DNA from: Telluribacter roseus
GTDB taxonomy: Bacteria > Bacteroidota > Bacteroidia > Cytophagales > Spirosomataceae
Length of the DNA: 64,000 nucleotides
Direction: 5' to 3'
Assembly: GCF_017355915.2 (NCBI RefSeq)
Contig: NZ_JAFEUV020000014.1
Location: 1 to 64,000 of the forward strand
Every line of letters starts with the position of its first letter. Position 1 is the first letter of the stretch. Below, piece by piece: positions 41,959 through 51,052 of the stretch. The translations under genes and the position numbers were made by a program. The notes under the pieces were generated by a model. The model was not told where the DNA came from. It was given only the letters and a program-made list of their open reading frames with translations, and made no database searches.

Positions 41959-42477
41959 TTACCCCTCATCGTCCTGAGTAAGGATACGACGGATCGCCAT
42001 AAAGCGGTTGCGGTAGTACTGGGACTGGAGCAGGTCGTAGCGAATACCTCCTTTGAACGCCGAGTGAATAAAGCGTACGTAATCGGGAGTAACCTCAGTG
42101 ATAATACCTACGTGGCCGACCTGCGTACTTTTAGTATTACTTCCCTTAAAAAAGATCAGATCGCCGGGGCGCGCCTCGGCGATATCTACTTCCTGGCCTT
42201 TGTTGGCCTGCGCGGCGCTGGAGTGGGGTAATGAGAGGCCCCAGTTGGAGAAGATATAGCGAACAAAACCTGAGCAATCAAAACCTTTCCTGGATTCGCC
42301 CCCTGAGCGGTAGGGGATATGCAGATGGCGCTCGGCGAAATCAATCAGTGACTCAATGGTACTGGTACTTTCGGGAGCAGGAGCGTCGGTCTTAATCTGA
42401 GCCTGTACCGGCTCAACAAGGGCTGTTCCTACCCAGGCCGCAAGGCCCAGGAGCACTACTTTTACGGACATTTTCAT
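41959..42477 (-). CDS. NlpC/P60 (C40) cell-wall peptidase
   Basis: A 172-residue exported cysteine peptidase that likely cuts gamma-D-glutamyl-diamino acid bonds in peptidoglycan. The signal peptide is KVVLLGLAAWVGTALVEPVQ. The catalytic Cys68 is in SRKGFDCSGFVRYIF, His122 in TQVGHVGIITE, and a third polar residue is in RFIHSAF (H138). The block LPHSSAAQANKGQEVDI and PGDLIFFKG are typical. It is compact, without SH3 domains. Located tail-to-tail with the GDPD gene. Confidence 0.92.
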   Translation of the reverse strand: MKMSVKVVLLGLAAWVGTALVEPVQAQIKTDAPAPESTSTIESLIDFAERHLHIPYRSGGESRKGFDCSGFVRYIFSNWGLSLPHSSAAQANKGQEVDIAEARPGDLIFFKGSNTKSTQVGHVGIITEVTPDYVRFIHSAFKGGIRYDLLQSQYYRNRFMAIRRILTQDDEG

Positions 42478-43042
42478 TACGTAACAGGAGGGTTTAGTAT
42501 CAACCAGTTCTCAAAAAAAGGCAATTACTGTTACAATCCCACACTTTTCGTACCATTTCTGTGTCTTCCCTCTTTATCACAAAAGCAATATAGCTGCTTT
42601 TCACAGCTACTATTTATCCGCTTACAGAAAGTATCTAATGGGTACAAATATCCTTTACTATCAGAGGTAGCAGGACATTTTATCCTCTTACAATCAGCAG
42701 ATTATCTACTCCCCGTTCCACAAGCCCGGACCATAGAAGTAGTACTTTTTGAAGCCTTATAGTAGGAGTGAAATAAAACTGATTTTGCACCCGGAAATAG
42801 AACAGAAGAAAAATACAATATAGTTGTCAGAGTACCTGTTACCATCGGAGAGGCACCAGGTACCATGTTTAGTAAAGGCCGATAGCAATAATGTAGCCAG
42901 GTATCATAAAGCTTACAGAGCTATTTGATTTACTTTTTTGACAAAAAAGTAAGACCTTGCGGCCTTTGTACCCTCTTTTTTCAACTGTTTTAGGGACTTA
43001 GCCAAGTCTTTTTTAACTTTATTGCTTTAACAAGTACAAATC
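42478..43042. other. Long spacer, no gene seen
   Basis: AT-rich, no convincing reading frame. It separates a divergent pair (NlpC/P60 leftward, HupE rightward) and so must hold both promoters, although no confident -33/-7 pair stands out. A TAACTTTA word lies 30 bp upstream of the HupE start. A short GC block CCTTGCGGCC (42955-42964) stands out from the AT-rich surroundings. Confidence 0.5.
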
Positions 43043-43666
43043 ATGTCTGAATTTCAAGCGTACCTCCAACTAGGATTTGAACATATCACTGACCCCAATG
43101 GCTATGATCATATACTCTTTGTGATAGCGCTCTGTGCGATCTATACCCTACGCGACTGGAAGAAAGTACTCATTCTTGTCACGGCTTTTACCATAGGGCA
43201 TTCGGTAACTCTGGCGCTGGCGACGCTCAATATCATCAATGTACGGTCAGATGTGATCGAGCTGCTGATCCCGATTACAATCCTGTTTACGGCCTGCATG
43301 AACTTTACCCACCAGACACCCAAGACTACCCTCTCTATTAGAGAGAAGAGTTCGCCCCTGCGGTACCCGATGGCTCTGTTGTTTGGCCTTATCCACGGGC
43401 TGGGGTTCTCGACCTACCTGAGGAGCCTGCTGGGGAGCGAAGCCAGTATTGTGGAGCCACTGCTGGCATTTAACGTAGGTCTTGAGCTGGGGCAGATTCT
43501 GATCGTGTTTGTTGTTCTGATCATAGCCTTTGCCATAGTAGAGCTTTTCCGCTCCTCCAAGCACAACTGGAATTACATCCTTTCGGGTATAATTGCCGGT
43601 ATGGCTATATCGTTGATTATCAATAATGAGCTGTTTAGAGAGCTGACGGGCCTGCCTGTTGAATAA
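43043..43666 (+). CDS. HupE/UreJ-family membrane protein
   Basis: A 207-residue integral membrane protein with about six helices. The family features are GFEHITDPNGYDHILFVIAL at the start, the helix with FTIGHSVTLALA, and GLIHGLGFSTYL. The His residues in these helices may bind a metal; HupE and UreJ relatives are secondary nickel or cobalt importers in some bacteria, but Bacteroidota members are often far from hydrogenase or urease genes, as here. The substrate is therefore uncertain. It is followed by an M1 peptidase gene. Confidence 0.85.
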   Translation: MSEFQAYLQLGFEHITDPNGYDHILFVIALCAIYTLRDWKKVLILVTAFTIGHSVTLALATLNIINVRSDVIELLIPITILFTACMNFTHQTPKTTLSIREKSSPLRYPMALLFGLIHGLGFSTYLRSLLGSEASIVEPLLAFNVGLELGQILIVFVVLIIAFAIVELFRSSKHNWNYILSGIIAGMAISLIINNELFRELTGLPVE

Positions 43667-43725
43667 AATACTAGTTTAAAAAAGACCTAGCCTAATCCAA
43701 TCCATTCATCACAGTAAACCAAACC

Positions 43726-46116
43726 ATGAGAAAACTCTTTGCTTTTGTGGTAGCGTGTCTGCTGGTAACGGGTGCCCAGGCACAGCGGCTTCCAACCTCC
43801 GAGAGGTTCAACGCCAATGATAGCTTTGAGCAACTGGGTACCACCCTCCCTACCCCCAACACCTACCGCACGGCCTCCGGAGCGCCGGGCCGCGACTACT
43901 GGCAGATGCGCGCCGACTACGACATCAAAGCCGAACTGGACGACCAGAACCAGCGTATCACCGGTACCGAAACCATTACGTTCTTCAATAATTCGCCCGA
44001 CGAGCTTCGCTACCTGTGGCTGCAGCTGGACCAGAATATATTTGAGAAAGGATCGATCTCGGGCGTGACCAACACGGGCGCTATCGGTCCCAATGGTGCT
44101 TCGGCCCGTCAGCTCCAGAGCCTCAGCTCCAATGGCAGCCACGGCAACAAGCCCAACAGTGAGTACGGGTACAGGATTACGGCCGTCAGAGACAAAGCCG
44201 GTAAGCCGCTCCCCTACTCCATCAACAACACCATGATGCGCATTGACCTGCCTACCCCGCTGAAGCCGGGTGCTAACGTGGTCTTTGGCGTCGACTGGAA
44301 CTACAACATTACTGAGTACTACGGCCGCAGTGGCTACGAGTTCTTTGAGAAAGACGGCAACTACAACTACTTCATCGCGCACTGGTTCCCCCGGATGGCT
44401 CCCTACGACGATGTCAACGGCTGGCAGAACAAGCAGTTCCTGGGTCAGGGCGAGTTTGCGCTGATCTTTGGTAACTACAAAGTAGCCATCACGGTACCCA
44501 ACGACCATGTGGTAGCCGCTACCGGCGAATGTCAGAACTACGCGCAGGTACTTACCACTACGCAGCGTCAGCGCATGAAGAAGGCGGAGACCTCGAAGGT
44601 ACCCGTAGTGATTGTAACGCAGCAGGAAGCGGAGCAGGCCGAAAAAGGCAAGCCTACCGGCAAGAAGACCTGGGTATACAAAGCTGACAACGTACGTGAC
44701 TTCGCCTTTGCCAGCAGCCGCAAGTTTATCTGGGATGCCATGCAGACCGACGTGTACGGCAACGGCCGCAAGATCTGGTCTATGTCGTACTACCCCAAGG
44801 AAGGTAACCCGCTGTGGGGGCAGTACTCTACCCGCGCCGTTGAGCATACCTTGAAGTCGTACGGTAACCGTACCTTCGAGTACCCCTACCCGGTAGCAAT
44901 CTCCTGCCACGCGGTACCCGGTGGTGGTATGGAGTACCCCATGATCAGCTTTAACGGCGGCCGTCCTGAGGCGGATGGCACCTATACCGAGCAGGTCAAG
45001 TACGGCATGATCGGGGTGATCATCCACGAGGTTGGTCACAACTTCTTCCCCATGATCGTGAACTCCGACGAGCGTCAGTGGACCTGGATGGACGAAGGCC
45101 TGAACACCTTCTGCCAGTACCTGGCCGAGAAGGAGTGGGATTATAACTACCCTACCCGCCGTGGCGAGCCCCTGCAGATTGTAGAGTACATGTCGTCGGA
45201 CAAGTCAGTACTATCACCCATCATGAGCTCATCGGACAATGTGATTGGTCTGGGACCTAACGCGTACGCCAAGCCCGCTACCGCGCTGAACATTCTGCGC
45301 GAGACGGTAATGGGCCGTGAACTGTTTGACTACGCCTTCAAGGAGTACGCCAACCGCTGGCGCTTCAAGAGCCCGACTCCGGCTGATTTCTTCCGTACCA
45401 TGGAAGACGCCTCGGGGGTAGATCTGGACTGGTTCTGGAAGGGTTGGTTTTACGGAGTAGAGCCGGTAGACCAGGCAGTGGTGAATGTGGAGTGGTACAA
45501 TCTGAATACGCAGAACCCAGAAGTTGAGAAAGCCCTCGCCCGCGAAGAAGCGGCTCGCCGCTCACAAACCATGAGCAAGATCCGTGATGCTCAGGCCAAG
45601 GATAAGACAGTAGTCGCACAGGATTCGACCATGCGTGACTTCTACAACAGCTACGATCCGTATAAGGTAACTCCGGCTGATCGTCAGAGATACGAAGAGT
45701 ACCTGGCTACGCTGACGCCCGAAGAGCGTGAGCTGATACAGACCAACCAGAACTTCTATACCCTCACCTTGAAAAACCAGGGGGGCGTGGTGATGCCGGT
45801 AATCATCAGGATGGAGTTTGAAGACGGAACCGACTCGGTAGCCCGCTACCCGGCGGAGATCTGGCGCTTTAACAACCAGCAGATCGTCAAGGTAATCTCT
45901 ACGAAGAAAAAGGTGGTACAGTGGACGCTCGATCCATTTAATGAGATTGCTGATATCGAAACCAGTAATAACTCATTCCCGCCGGTGCAGAAGCCAACCC
46001 GCTTCCAGCTCTATAAGCAGCAGCAGCGCCGCACTCCCAACCCTATGCAGCAGGAACAGCAGCAAGGCGGCGGGGCCGGTAGGTTGGGCACCGGAAGCCC
46101 CGGTAATAATAGATAA
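43726..46116 (+). CDS. Secreted M1-family zinc aminopeptidase
   Basis: A 796-residue exported metallopeptidase; the signal peptide is MRKLFAFVVACLLVTGAQAQ. The N-terminal beta domain precedes the catalytic domain, which has the substrate block VPGGGMEYPMISF, the zinc motif HEVGHN (H434, H438) and the distal Glu in WTWMDEGLNTF. The C-terminal part has a charged helix, a beta region that starts FYTLTLKNQGGVVMP, and a Gln-rich low-complexity tail (QQQRRTPNPMQQEQQQ). Such enzymes remove N-terminal residues from peptides, probably in the periplasm or outside. No T9SS sorting domain is seen. A strong terminator follows. Confidence 0.92.
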   Translation: MRKLFAFVVACLLVTGAQAQRLPTSERFNANDSFEQLGTTLPTPNTYRTASGAPGRDYWQMRADYDIKAELDDQNQRITGTETITFFNNSPDELRYLWLQLDQNIFEKGSISGVTNTGAIGPNGASARQLQSLSSNGSHGNKPNSEYGYRITAVRDKAGKPLPYSINNTMMRIDLPTPLKPGANVVFGVDWNYNITEYYGRSGYEFFEKDGNYNYFIAHWFPRMAPYDDVNGWQNKQFLGQGEFALIFGNYKVAITVPNDHVVAATGECQNYAQVLTTTQRQRMKKAETSKVPVVIVTQQEAEQAEKGKPTGKKTWVYKADNVRDFAFASSRKFIWDAMQTDVYGNGRKIWSMSYYPKEGNPLWGQYSTRAVEHTLKSYGNRTFEYPYPVAISCHAVPGGGMEYPMISFNGGRPEADGTYTEQVKYGMIGVIIHEVGHNFFPMIVNSDERQWTWMDEGLNTFCQYLAEKEWDYNYPTRRGEPLQIVEYMSSDKSVLSPIMSSSDNVIGLGPNAYAKPATALNILRETVMGRELFDYAFKEYANRWRFKSPTPADFFRTMEDASGVDLDWFWKGWFYGVEPVDQAVVNVEWYNLNTQNPEVEKALAREEAARRSQTMSKIRDAQAKDKTVVAQDSTMRDFYNSYDPYKVTPADRQRYEEYLATLTPEERELIQTNQNFYTLTLKNQGGVVMPVIIRMEFEDGTDSVARYPAEIWRFNNQQIVKVISTKKKVVQWTLDPFNEIADIETSNNSFPPVQKPTRFQLYKQQQRRTPNPMQQEQQQGGGAGRLGTGSPGNNR

Positions 46117-46145
46117 GCCCGAACCACAAGGGGTCTGAAATCGTT

Positions 46146-46180
46146 AAAAGAGTCTGTACGTGAGTGTACAGACTCTTTTT
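46146..46180 (+). terminator. Rho-independent terminator
   Basis: AAAAGAGTCTGTAC (46146-46159) pairs with GTACAGACTCTTTT (46166-46179), with a T-run. It ends the M1 peptidase transcript. Confidence 0.93.
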
Positions 46181-46216
46181 ATTTTTATCAGTATCACACC
46201 ATAAGCAGTCCATCCC

Positions 46217-47179
46217 ATGCCTGTTTTACGTCACTCTTCCTACCCCGGCCCTCCTCGCTACCTGTACAACGAACACCTGCAGACCATCGTACCCAGCGCT
46301 TTTCGTAAGGTAAAGGGCCTGGTATACGAGCGCGAGCGGCTGGACCTCTCGGATGGTGATTTTCTGGATCTGGACTGGGTGGATAAAGGAAGCAAGCGGC
46401 TCGTTATTTTGACCCACGGCCTCGAAGGCGACTCCCGCCGCCCCTACATCATGGGCACCGCTAAGCTGTTCGCGCAGAATGGCTGGGATGTACTGGCCTG
46501 GAACTGCCGTTCGTGCAGTGGGGAGATGAATCGTGCTTTCCGTCTCTACAACCACGGGGAGATCGGCGATATCCACGAGGTGATCCAGCACGCGCTGCGC
46601 ACCAAACAGTACGAAGAGGTAGCGCTGGTAGGCTACAGCATGGGCGGTAACATTACGCTGAAGTACCTGGGCGTACACGGCAAGGGGGCTCCGGATGTAA
46701 TACGTCAAGGGGTAGCCGTGTCGGCGCCCGTTGACCTGGGCTCGAGTGCCCGCATCCTCGACAATCCCTCCAACCGTTTTTACAAAAAGCGTTTTCTTAG
46801 CAAGCTCACCAGGAAGGTACTGATGAAGGCGGAACTGCACCCGGGGCTGCTGGATATTACCAAGCTCAAATCGGTACAGGTGTGGCAGGACTTTGACGAG
46901 GCGTTTTCGGCTCCGCTGGGAGGCTACCGCGACGCCACCGACTTTTATACCCAGGCCTCCGCACTCAACTACATGCCGGGCATAGAAGTACCCGTGCTCC
47001 TTGTCAACGCGCAGAATGATCCTATACTTACCCCCCAGTGCGCACCGGCTGCCCTGGCTCAGCAGCATTCCCACATTTATCTGGAGACGCCCCGCCTGGG
47101 CGGGCACGTGGGCTTCATGGTCGCTCGTGATGAGTTTACCTGGGCCGAAAGGCGGGCGCTGGAATTTGTAAGTAGCTAG
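46217..47179 (+). CDS. YheT-like alpha/beta hydrolase
   Basis: A 320-residue alpha/beta-hydrolase of the YheT/UPF0017 group. The start region has YLYNEHLQTIVPSAFRK. The oxyanion region is LTHGLEGDSRRPYIMG. A family block NCRSCSGEMNRAFRLYNHGE is followed by the nucleophile elbow LVGYSMGGNITLKY, the Asp in VNAQNDPILTPQC, and the His in LGGHVGF. The cytosolic role is unknown; relatives are esterases. It probably forms an operon with the dehydrogenase downstream. Confidence 0.9.
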   Translation: MPVLRHSSYPGPPRYLYNEHLQTIVPSAFRKVKGLVYERERLDLSDGDFLDLDWVDKGSKRLVILTHGLEGDSRRPYIMGTAKLFAQNGWDVLAWNCRSCSGEMNRAFRLYNHGEIGDIHEVIQHALRTKQYEEVALVGYSMGGNITLKYLGVHGKGAPDVIRQGVAVSAPVDLGSSARILDNPSNRFYKKRFLSKLTRKVLMKAELHPGLLDITKLKSVQVWQDFDEAFSAPLGGYRDATDFYTQASALNYMPGIEVPVLLVNAQNDPILTPQCAPAALAQQHSHIYLETPRLGGHVGFMVARDEFTWAERRALEFVSS

Positions 47180-47277
47180 AAAAAATACAGATCTTTGCCC
47201 TTGTCCATTTCTGTACCTCCTAATCTTTACAGACCAACCCGAGGTACCTGATACCTCCTGACCTACTACCACTACCT

Positions 47278-48231
47278 ATGAACATTGTTATCCTCGACGG
47301 TTATACCCTTAATCCCGGCGATCAGAGCTGGGAGCCCATGGAAGCGCTGGGCACTCTTACCATCTATGATCGTACTCCCACGGAGCAAATCGTAGAAAGA
47401 GCCAAAGAGGCCGACATAGTACTGGTCAATAAGTTAGAGCTGCGTGAGGAGCATCTGGCCCAGCTACCCAGACTCAAGTACATCGGCGTAACGGCCACGG
47501 GATATAACAACGTAGATCTGGAAGCAGCCCGTAAACAGGGAATTGTGGTAACGAACGTTAAAGGTTACAGCTCCCCCTCCGTAGCCCAGCATACCTTTGC
47601 GCTCCTGCTGGCCCTCACCAACCACGTGGAGCTGCACAGCCAGAGCGTACACAGCGGCGACTGGACCCGGGCCTCCGATTTCTGTTACTGGAAAACACCT
47701 CTGGTAGAGCTAAGCGGTAAAACTATGGGACTGATCGGGCTGGGTGATATTGGCACGCAGGTAGCTCAGATAGCGCTGGCTTTTGGCATGAAGGTACTGG
47801 TATACCGCAAGCACCCCTCCCAGACCGACCATGAGCAGCTCAAAAACGTGAGTCTGGAAGAGCTTTTCCGCAGCAGCGATGTGGTAAGTCTGCACTGCCC
47901 GCTTACGGAGGAAACGCGTGAAATTGTAAATGCTGATTCGCTGGCGTTGATGAAACCATCGGCGTACCTGCTCAACACCGGCAGAGGGCCGCTGATCAAC
48001 GAGGCAGATCTGGCCGCTGCCTTACAAGGGGGACAGATAGCCGGTGCCGGGTTGGATGTGCTATCTTCGGAGCCGCCTCAAGCAGACAACCCACTGCTAT
48101 CGGCTCCTAACTGCATTATTACTCCCCATATAGCGTGGGCTTTCTTTGAATCGCGGCAGCGACTACTCCAGCTGGCAGCTGAAAATATAAGATTATTTCA
48201 GGCAGGAACACCACAGAACGTAGTGAGCTAA
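47278..48231 (+). CDS. NAD-dependent D-2-hydroxyacid dehydrogenase
   Basis: A 317-residue cytosolic oxidoreductase of the D-isomer-specific family, interconverting a 2-oxoacid and a D-2-hydroxyacid. The Rossmann motif is GLIGLGDIGTQVAQIA. The catalytic Arg lies in LNTGRGPLINEADL, the Glu in LDVLSSEPPQADN and the His in IITPHIAWAFFE. The overall pattern resembles glycerate or hydroxypyruvate reductases, but the substrate cannot be fixed. Its stop codon overlaps the convergent MerR stop by a few bases, so the two genes have no terminator space between them. Confidence 0.9.
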   Translation: MNIVILDGYTLNPGDQSWEPMEALGTLTIYDRTPTEQIVERAKEADIVLVNKLELREEHLAQLPRLKYIGVTATGYNNVDLEAARKQGIVVTNVKGYSSPSVAQHTFALLLALTNHVELHSQSVHSGDWTRASDFCYWKTPLVELSGKTMGLIGLGDIGTQVAQIALAFGMKVLVYRKHPSQTDHEQLKNVSLEELFRSSDVVSLHCPLTEETREIVNADSLALMKPSAYLLNTGRGPLINEADLAAALQGGQIAGAGLDVLSSEPPQADNPLLSAPNCIITPHIAWAFFESRQRLLQLAAENIRLFQAGTPQNVVS

Positions 48232-49106
48232 GACTCCACAATTCTGATCAGATCTTCTATCTTATTGATGATAAGGGTATTGTCAGCCGTGTCAATACCC
48301 TGCCCTACTATCTGGTAGCCTGTAAGCAGAATGGTGGACTCGGAGAAGCGTGCCGCAAGACTATCCACGTAGGGCTGTACATCACTATTGGCCGGAGCGG
48401 ACGTAATGGCTGTAAAGATATAGTCGGGCTTGTGGATGTCGTAGGCAAACTCGAGTTCGCTGAATGGCAGGCTTTGCCCCAGGTATACTACCTTATTGTG
48501 GCGGGCACGGATGATGTAGTTGGCAAAGAGCAGGCTTATCTCGTGTAGCTCGCCTTCGGGCAGGTACAGCAGGTATTTTTTTGACGCAGGCCCCAGCTTC
48601 ACCACCTGTCCGTCTATGGCTACGATAATCTTCTGCCGGACCAGATTCGTGATGAAGTGTTCCTGAGCCGGCCCAATCGAGCCGGTCACCCATAAGGTAC
48701 CAATGCGGCTTAGAAACGGGTAGATGATATGAGCCATCGTACTCTCAAACCCAAACTGCAGGATATTGGTACTGATTACTTTTTCGAACCGATCCTCATC
48801 TAGGTCGATCATGGATATGGTAAGCGCGTGGATCTGATCGGGGTAGTTGAGCTTTTGATCAGAGATAGCTATTACTTCATTGCTCATCTCCTCGAAACTC
48901 ATCTTCGCAATTTCGGAGATCTTGTAGCCGTGGTCCTTCAGCAGCGAAATATTCAGAACCAGTTTCAGGTCCTGGTCGTCGTACAGGCGGATATTAGTAT
49001 CGGTACGTTTAGGGGTAATGATATTGTACCGCTGCTCCCAGATACGTAACGTATGAGCTTTTATTCCCGAAAGTTGTTCAAGATCACGTATAGAATAGTT
49101 GCTCAT
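48228..49106 (-). CDS. MerR-family regulator with B12-binding-like domain (LitR/CarH type)
   Basis: A 292-residue regulator. The N-terminal MerR winged helix has MSNYSIRDLEQLSGI and RIWEQRYNIITPKR, followed by a linker. The C-terminal half resembles cobalamin-binding light sensors: the helix bundle, then LPEGELHEISLLFANYII with a His where B12 proteins have DxHxxG (here ELHEIS, Gly replaced by Ser), and VVYLGQSLPFSELEF. LitR/CarH proteins repress carotenoid genes in the dark and release DNA when light breaks the cobalt bond. The carotenoid gene upstream at 49345, on the same strand, supports this role. Actual cofactor binding is uncertain. Confidence 0.82.
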   Translation of the reverse strand: MSNYSIRDLEQLSGIKAHTLRIWEQRYNIITPKRTDTNIRLYDDQDLKLVLNISLLKDHGYKISEIAKMSFEEMSNEVIAISDQKLNYPDQIHALTISMIDLDEDRFEKVISTNILQFGFESTMAHIIYPFLSRIGTLWVTGSIGPAQEHFITNLVRQKIIVAIDGQVVKLGPASKKYLLYLPEGELHEISLLFANYIIRARHNKVVYLGQSLPFSELEFAYDIHKPDYIFTAITSAPANSDVQPYVDSLAARFSESTILLTGYQIVGQGIDTADNTLIINKIEDLIRIVES

Positions 49107-49344
49107 AGTCTGCTGAAAGAGGGGCTGAAAAAGATTAACTTATTTGCTGTTGCCGGTAATGTCTAAAAAAGCTATTGCTCCTTCTCACAAATGTATAGTG
49201 GTACCTTTTGCCCTTAAACTACCCAACGCCAAGGCTTTGCGTCTACCGCGCTTCTTCAAAAGGCCGTTGCTCCTTTATCGGCTATATAGCTGTTCTGACA
49301 GTTATATACCTAACTACCTGCCCCCAAATTTGTTTAATTTCTGT

Positions 49345-50022
49345 TTACCAAAAAATAAACAAGGTACTTAACCCGAAGAAAAAGAACTGTAACAGGAGCA
49401 GCAGAGGAGCGAGCTTGTTTGTCTTGATGAAAGGGAGGCGATAAAACAACAGGAGGAGTAAAGCAGAAACTACGTACCAGGCTACATAGTTTTGAAGTGG
49501 AATAGCTGGCGTGTTCCAGCTCCAGAAGTCCAGGTGGATTGCTACCGGCTCAATCAGGATATCCAGCCCCACCATAAGGGCAGCGCCCACGATAGCCTTA
49601 GTCCAGGCCGGTGCGGGCAGGCGGTCGCATACACTCCCACAGGCGTAGGTCAGCATGAGCCAGTTGTTTCCGATTACCAGAGGTACTTCCCAAAGTTTCC
49701 AGCCCAGAGCCGGACCGTACTGATACGAGCCAAAAATAAGGCCGGTATGGACGCCCGCTACTTCTACAAAAAAGCCAACCAGAAAGGCCGTGAGGCAGTA
49801 CAGCAGGAAAGAGCGGTTCCAGTCGGTATGAAAAAGCAGCAGCAGTCCCAGTGAACTGAGCAGGTTGAGAGGAATGAGCGGACGGAAAAACGGCTGAAGC
49901 ACCTCTACCTGCAGACCGATGACTCCCGCCAGGTACATTAGTGATAATACGACGTAGATGATCCGCTGGGTAGCGGGAGCTACCAGCGATGCTCGGACGG
50001 GAATGGATTGCTGCGTAATCAA
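49345..50022 (-). CDS. Carotenoid biosynthesis protein (CruF/DUF422-like)
   Basis: A 225-residue membrane protein with about seven helices, of the CruF/DUF422 family. Members hydrate or otherwise modify the psi-end of carotenoids. Diagnostic segments are VEVAGVHTGLIFGSYQYGP, VPLVIGNNWLMLTYACG and LDILIEPVAIHLDFWSW. It stands 238 bp upstream of the MerR gene on the same strand; the gap may hold the regulator's operator. No other carotenoid gene (crtB, crtI, crtZ) is in the window. The exact reaction is inferred from family only. Confidence 0.85.
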   Translation of the reverse strand: MITQQSIPVRASLVAPATQRIIYVVLSLMYLAGVIGLQVEVLQPFFRPLIPLNLLSSLGLLLLFHTDWNRSFLLYCLTAFLVGFFVEVAGVHTGLIFGSYQYGPALGWKLWEVPLVIGNNWLMLTYACGSVCDRLPAPAWTKAIVGAALMVGLDILIEPVAIHLDFWSWNTPAIPLQNYVAWYVVSALLLLLFYRLPFIKTNKLAPLLLLLQFFFFGLSTLFIFW

Positions 50023-50177
50023 GATGGTACGTTACTGCTGAATTGGACAGACGTTACGAGTTGCATACAGGTCAGTCGACCTGACACATAAACAAGCAAA
50101 ACCAGCAAAGGTTGTAAAGGAACTACCAAGTGATAAGGACAGATACTGGTGGACAGACTCCATAGGTACCTAAAAGA

Positions 50178-50200
50178 AAAGCCCCGACTAGCGGGGCTTT
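50178..50200 (-). terminator. Terminator of tRNA-His
   Basis: AAAGCCCCG and CGGGGCTTT pair across a 5-nt loop, and on the minus strand a T-rich run follows. It lies 8 bp past the tRNA 3' end. Confidence 0.85.
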
Positions 50201-50207
50201 ATGAGAG

Positions 50208-50282
50208 GGAGAAAGACGGGTCTCGAACCCGCGACCTCCAGAACCACAATCTGGCGCTCTAACCAACTGAGCTACAATCTCC
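50208..50282 (-). tRNA. tRNA-His (GTG)
   Basis: The minus strand folds as a tRNA. The D arm is GCTC..GAGC. The anticodon stem CCAGA/TCTGG encloses loop TTGTGGT with anticodon GTG. The T arm is GCGGG/CCCGT around TTCGAGA. There is an extra 5' G pairing with C73, as usual in histidine tRNAs. CCA is not encoded. In the acceptor stem, positions 5-68 and 6-67 are both U-U mismatches, which is odd. It stands alone with its own terminator. Confidence 0.95.
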
Positions 50283-50375
50283 GTTTTTGAGAGTACAAAA
50301 CTATATAAAAGGATTATGGCTTGCAATACAAACAAGCATTTTTTTTACAAGTCATAATCCTTTTATACCTCTGTA

Positions 50376-50987
50376 TTATGCCTGACGGGCGGATTTATAG
50401 TTTTCTTCAGCGGCATTCCAGTCTACTACACTCCAGTAAGCATCCACATAATCAGGACGTTTGTTCTGGTATTTGAGGTAGTAGGCGTGCTCCCACACAT
50501 CCAGTCCGATTACAGGAGTACCCTTAGCCTCGGCTACACCCATCAGCGGGTTGTCCTGGTTGGGAGTGGAAGTAATAGCCAGATCACCACCATCCGTTAC
50601 GATCAGCCATGCCCATCCCGAACCAAAACGGGTAGCGGCAGCTTTCTTGAACTCATCTTTAAACGCATCGAACGAACCAAACTTAGACTCAATGGCCTGG
50701 GCTAGCTCTCCCTGGGGGCTACCACCTCCATTAGGTGAAAGCGTCTTCCAGAAGAAAGTGTGGTTCCAGTGTCCACCCCCATTATTACGAACCGCCGCAG
50801 GCAGGTTTGATCCCGAAAGGATTTCCTCTATGCTTTTACCTTCCAGGTCTGTACCGGCTATGGCGTTGTTGAGGTTAGTAACATAAGCCTGGTGGTGGCG
50901 ATCATGGTGGATTTCCATGGTTTGAGCGTCGATATGAGGCTCAAGGGCATCATTAGCGTAGGGTAGTGGATCGAGTGTAAATGCCAT
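50376..50987 (-). CDS. Iron/manganese superoxide dismutase
   Basis: A 203-residue cytosolic enzyme that converts superoxide to hydrogen peroxide and oxygen. The four metal ligands fall in [11 protein letters not shown] (His), [11 protein letters not shown] (His) and [16 protein letters not shown] (Asp, His). The helix [12 protein letters not shown], the block [10 protein letters not shown] and the C-terminal [11 protein letters not shown] are typical. Sequence alone does not decide between iron and manganese. Monocistronic by appearance. Confidence 0.95.
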   Translation of the reverse strand: MAFTLDPLPYANDALEPHIDAQTMEIHHDRHHQAYVTNLNNAIAGTDLEGKSIEEILSGSNLPAAVRNNGGGHWNHTFFWKTLSPNGGGSPQGELAQAIESKFGSFDAFKDEFKKAAATRFGSGWAWLIVTDGGDLAITSTPNQDNPLMGVAEAKGTPVIGLDVWEHAYYLKYQNKRPDYVDAYWSVVDWNAAEENYKSARQA

Positions 50988-51052
50988 TGTAAATTATAGT
51001 TTATAGGTTACCAAGATTTAGATTTCGTTTTAAGTAACAGAGGAAATCTTTT

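Noticed and set aside
43687-45039. 450-codon minus-strand frame opposite the M1 peptidase
   Set aside because: The plus-strand gene has a signal peptide and an HExxH site; the opposite frame shows only Val/Leu/His-rich shadow sequence.
50123-50335. 70-codon frame across the tRNA-His
   Set aside because: It reads through the tRNA and its terminator; the peptide part GSGGRGFETRLSPS is the familiar translation of a tRNA T arm.
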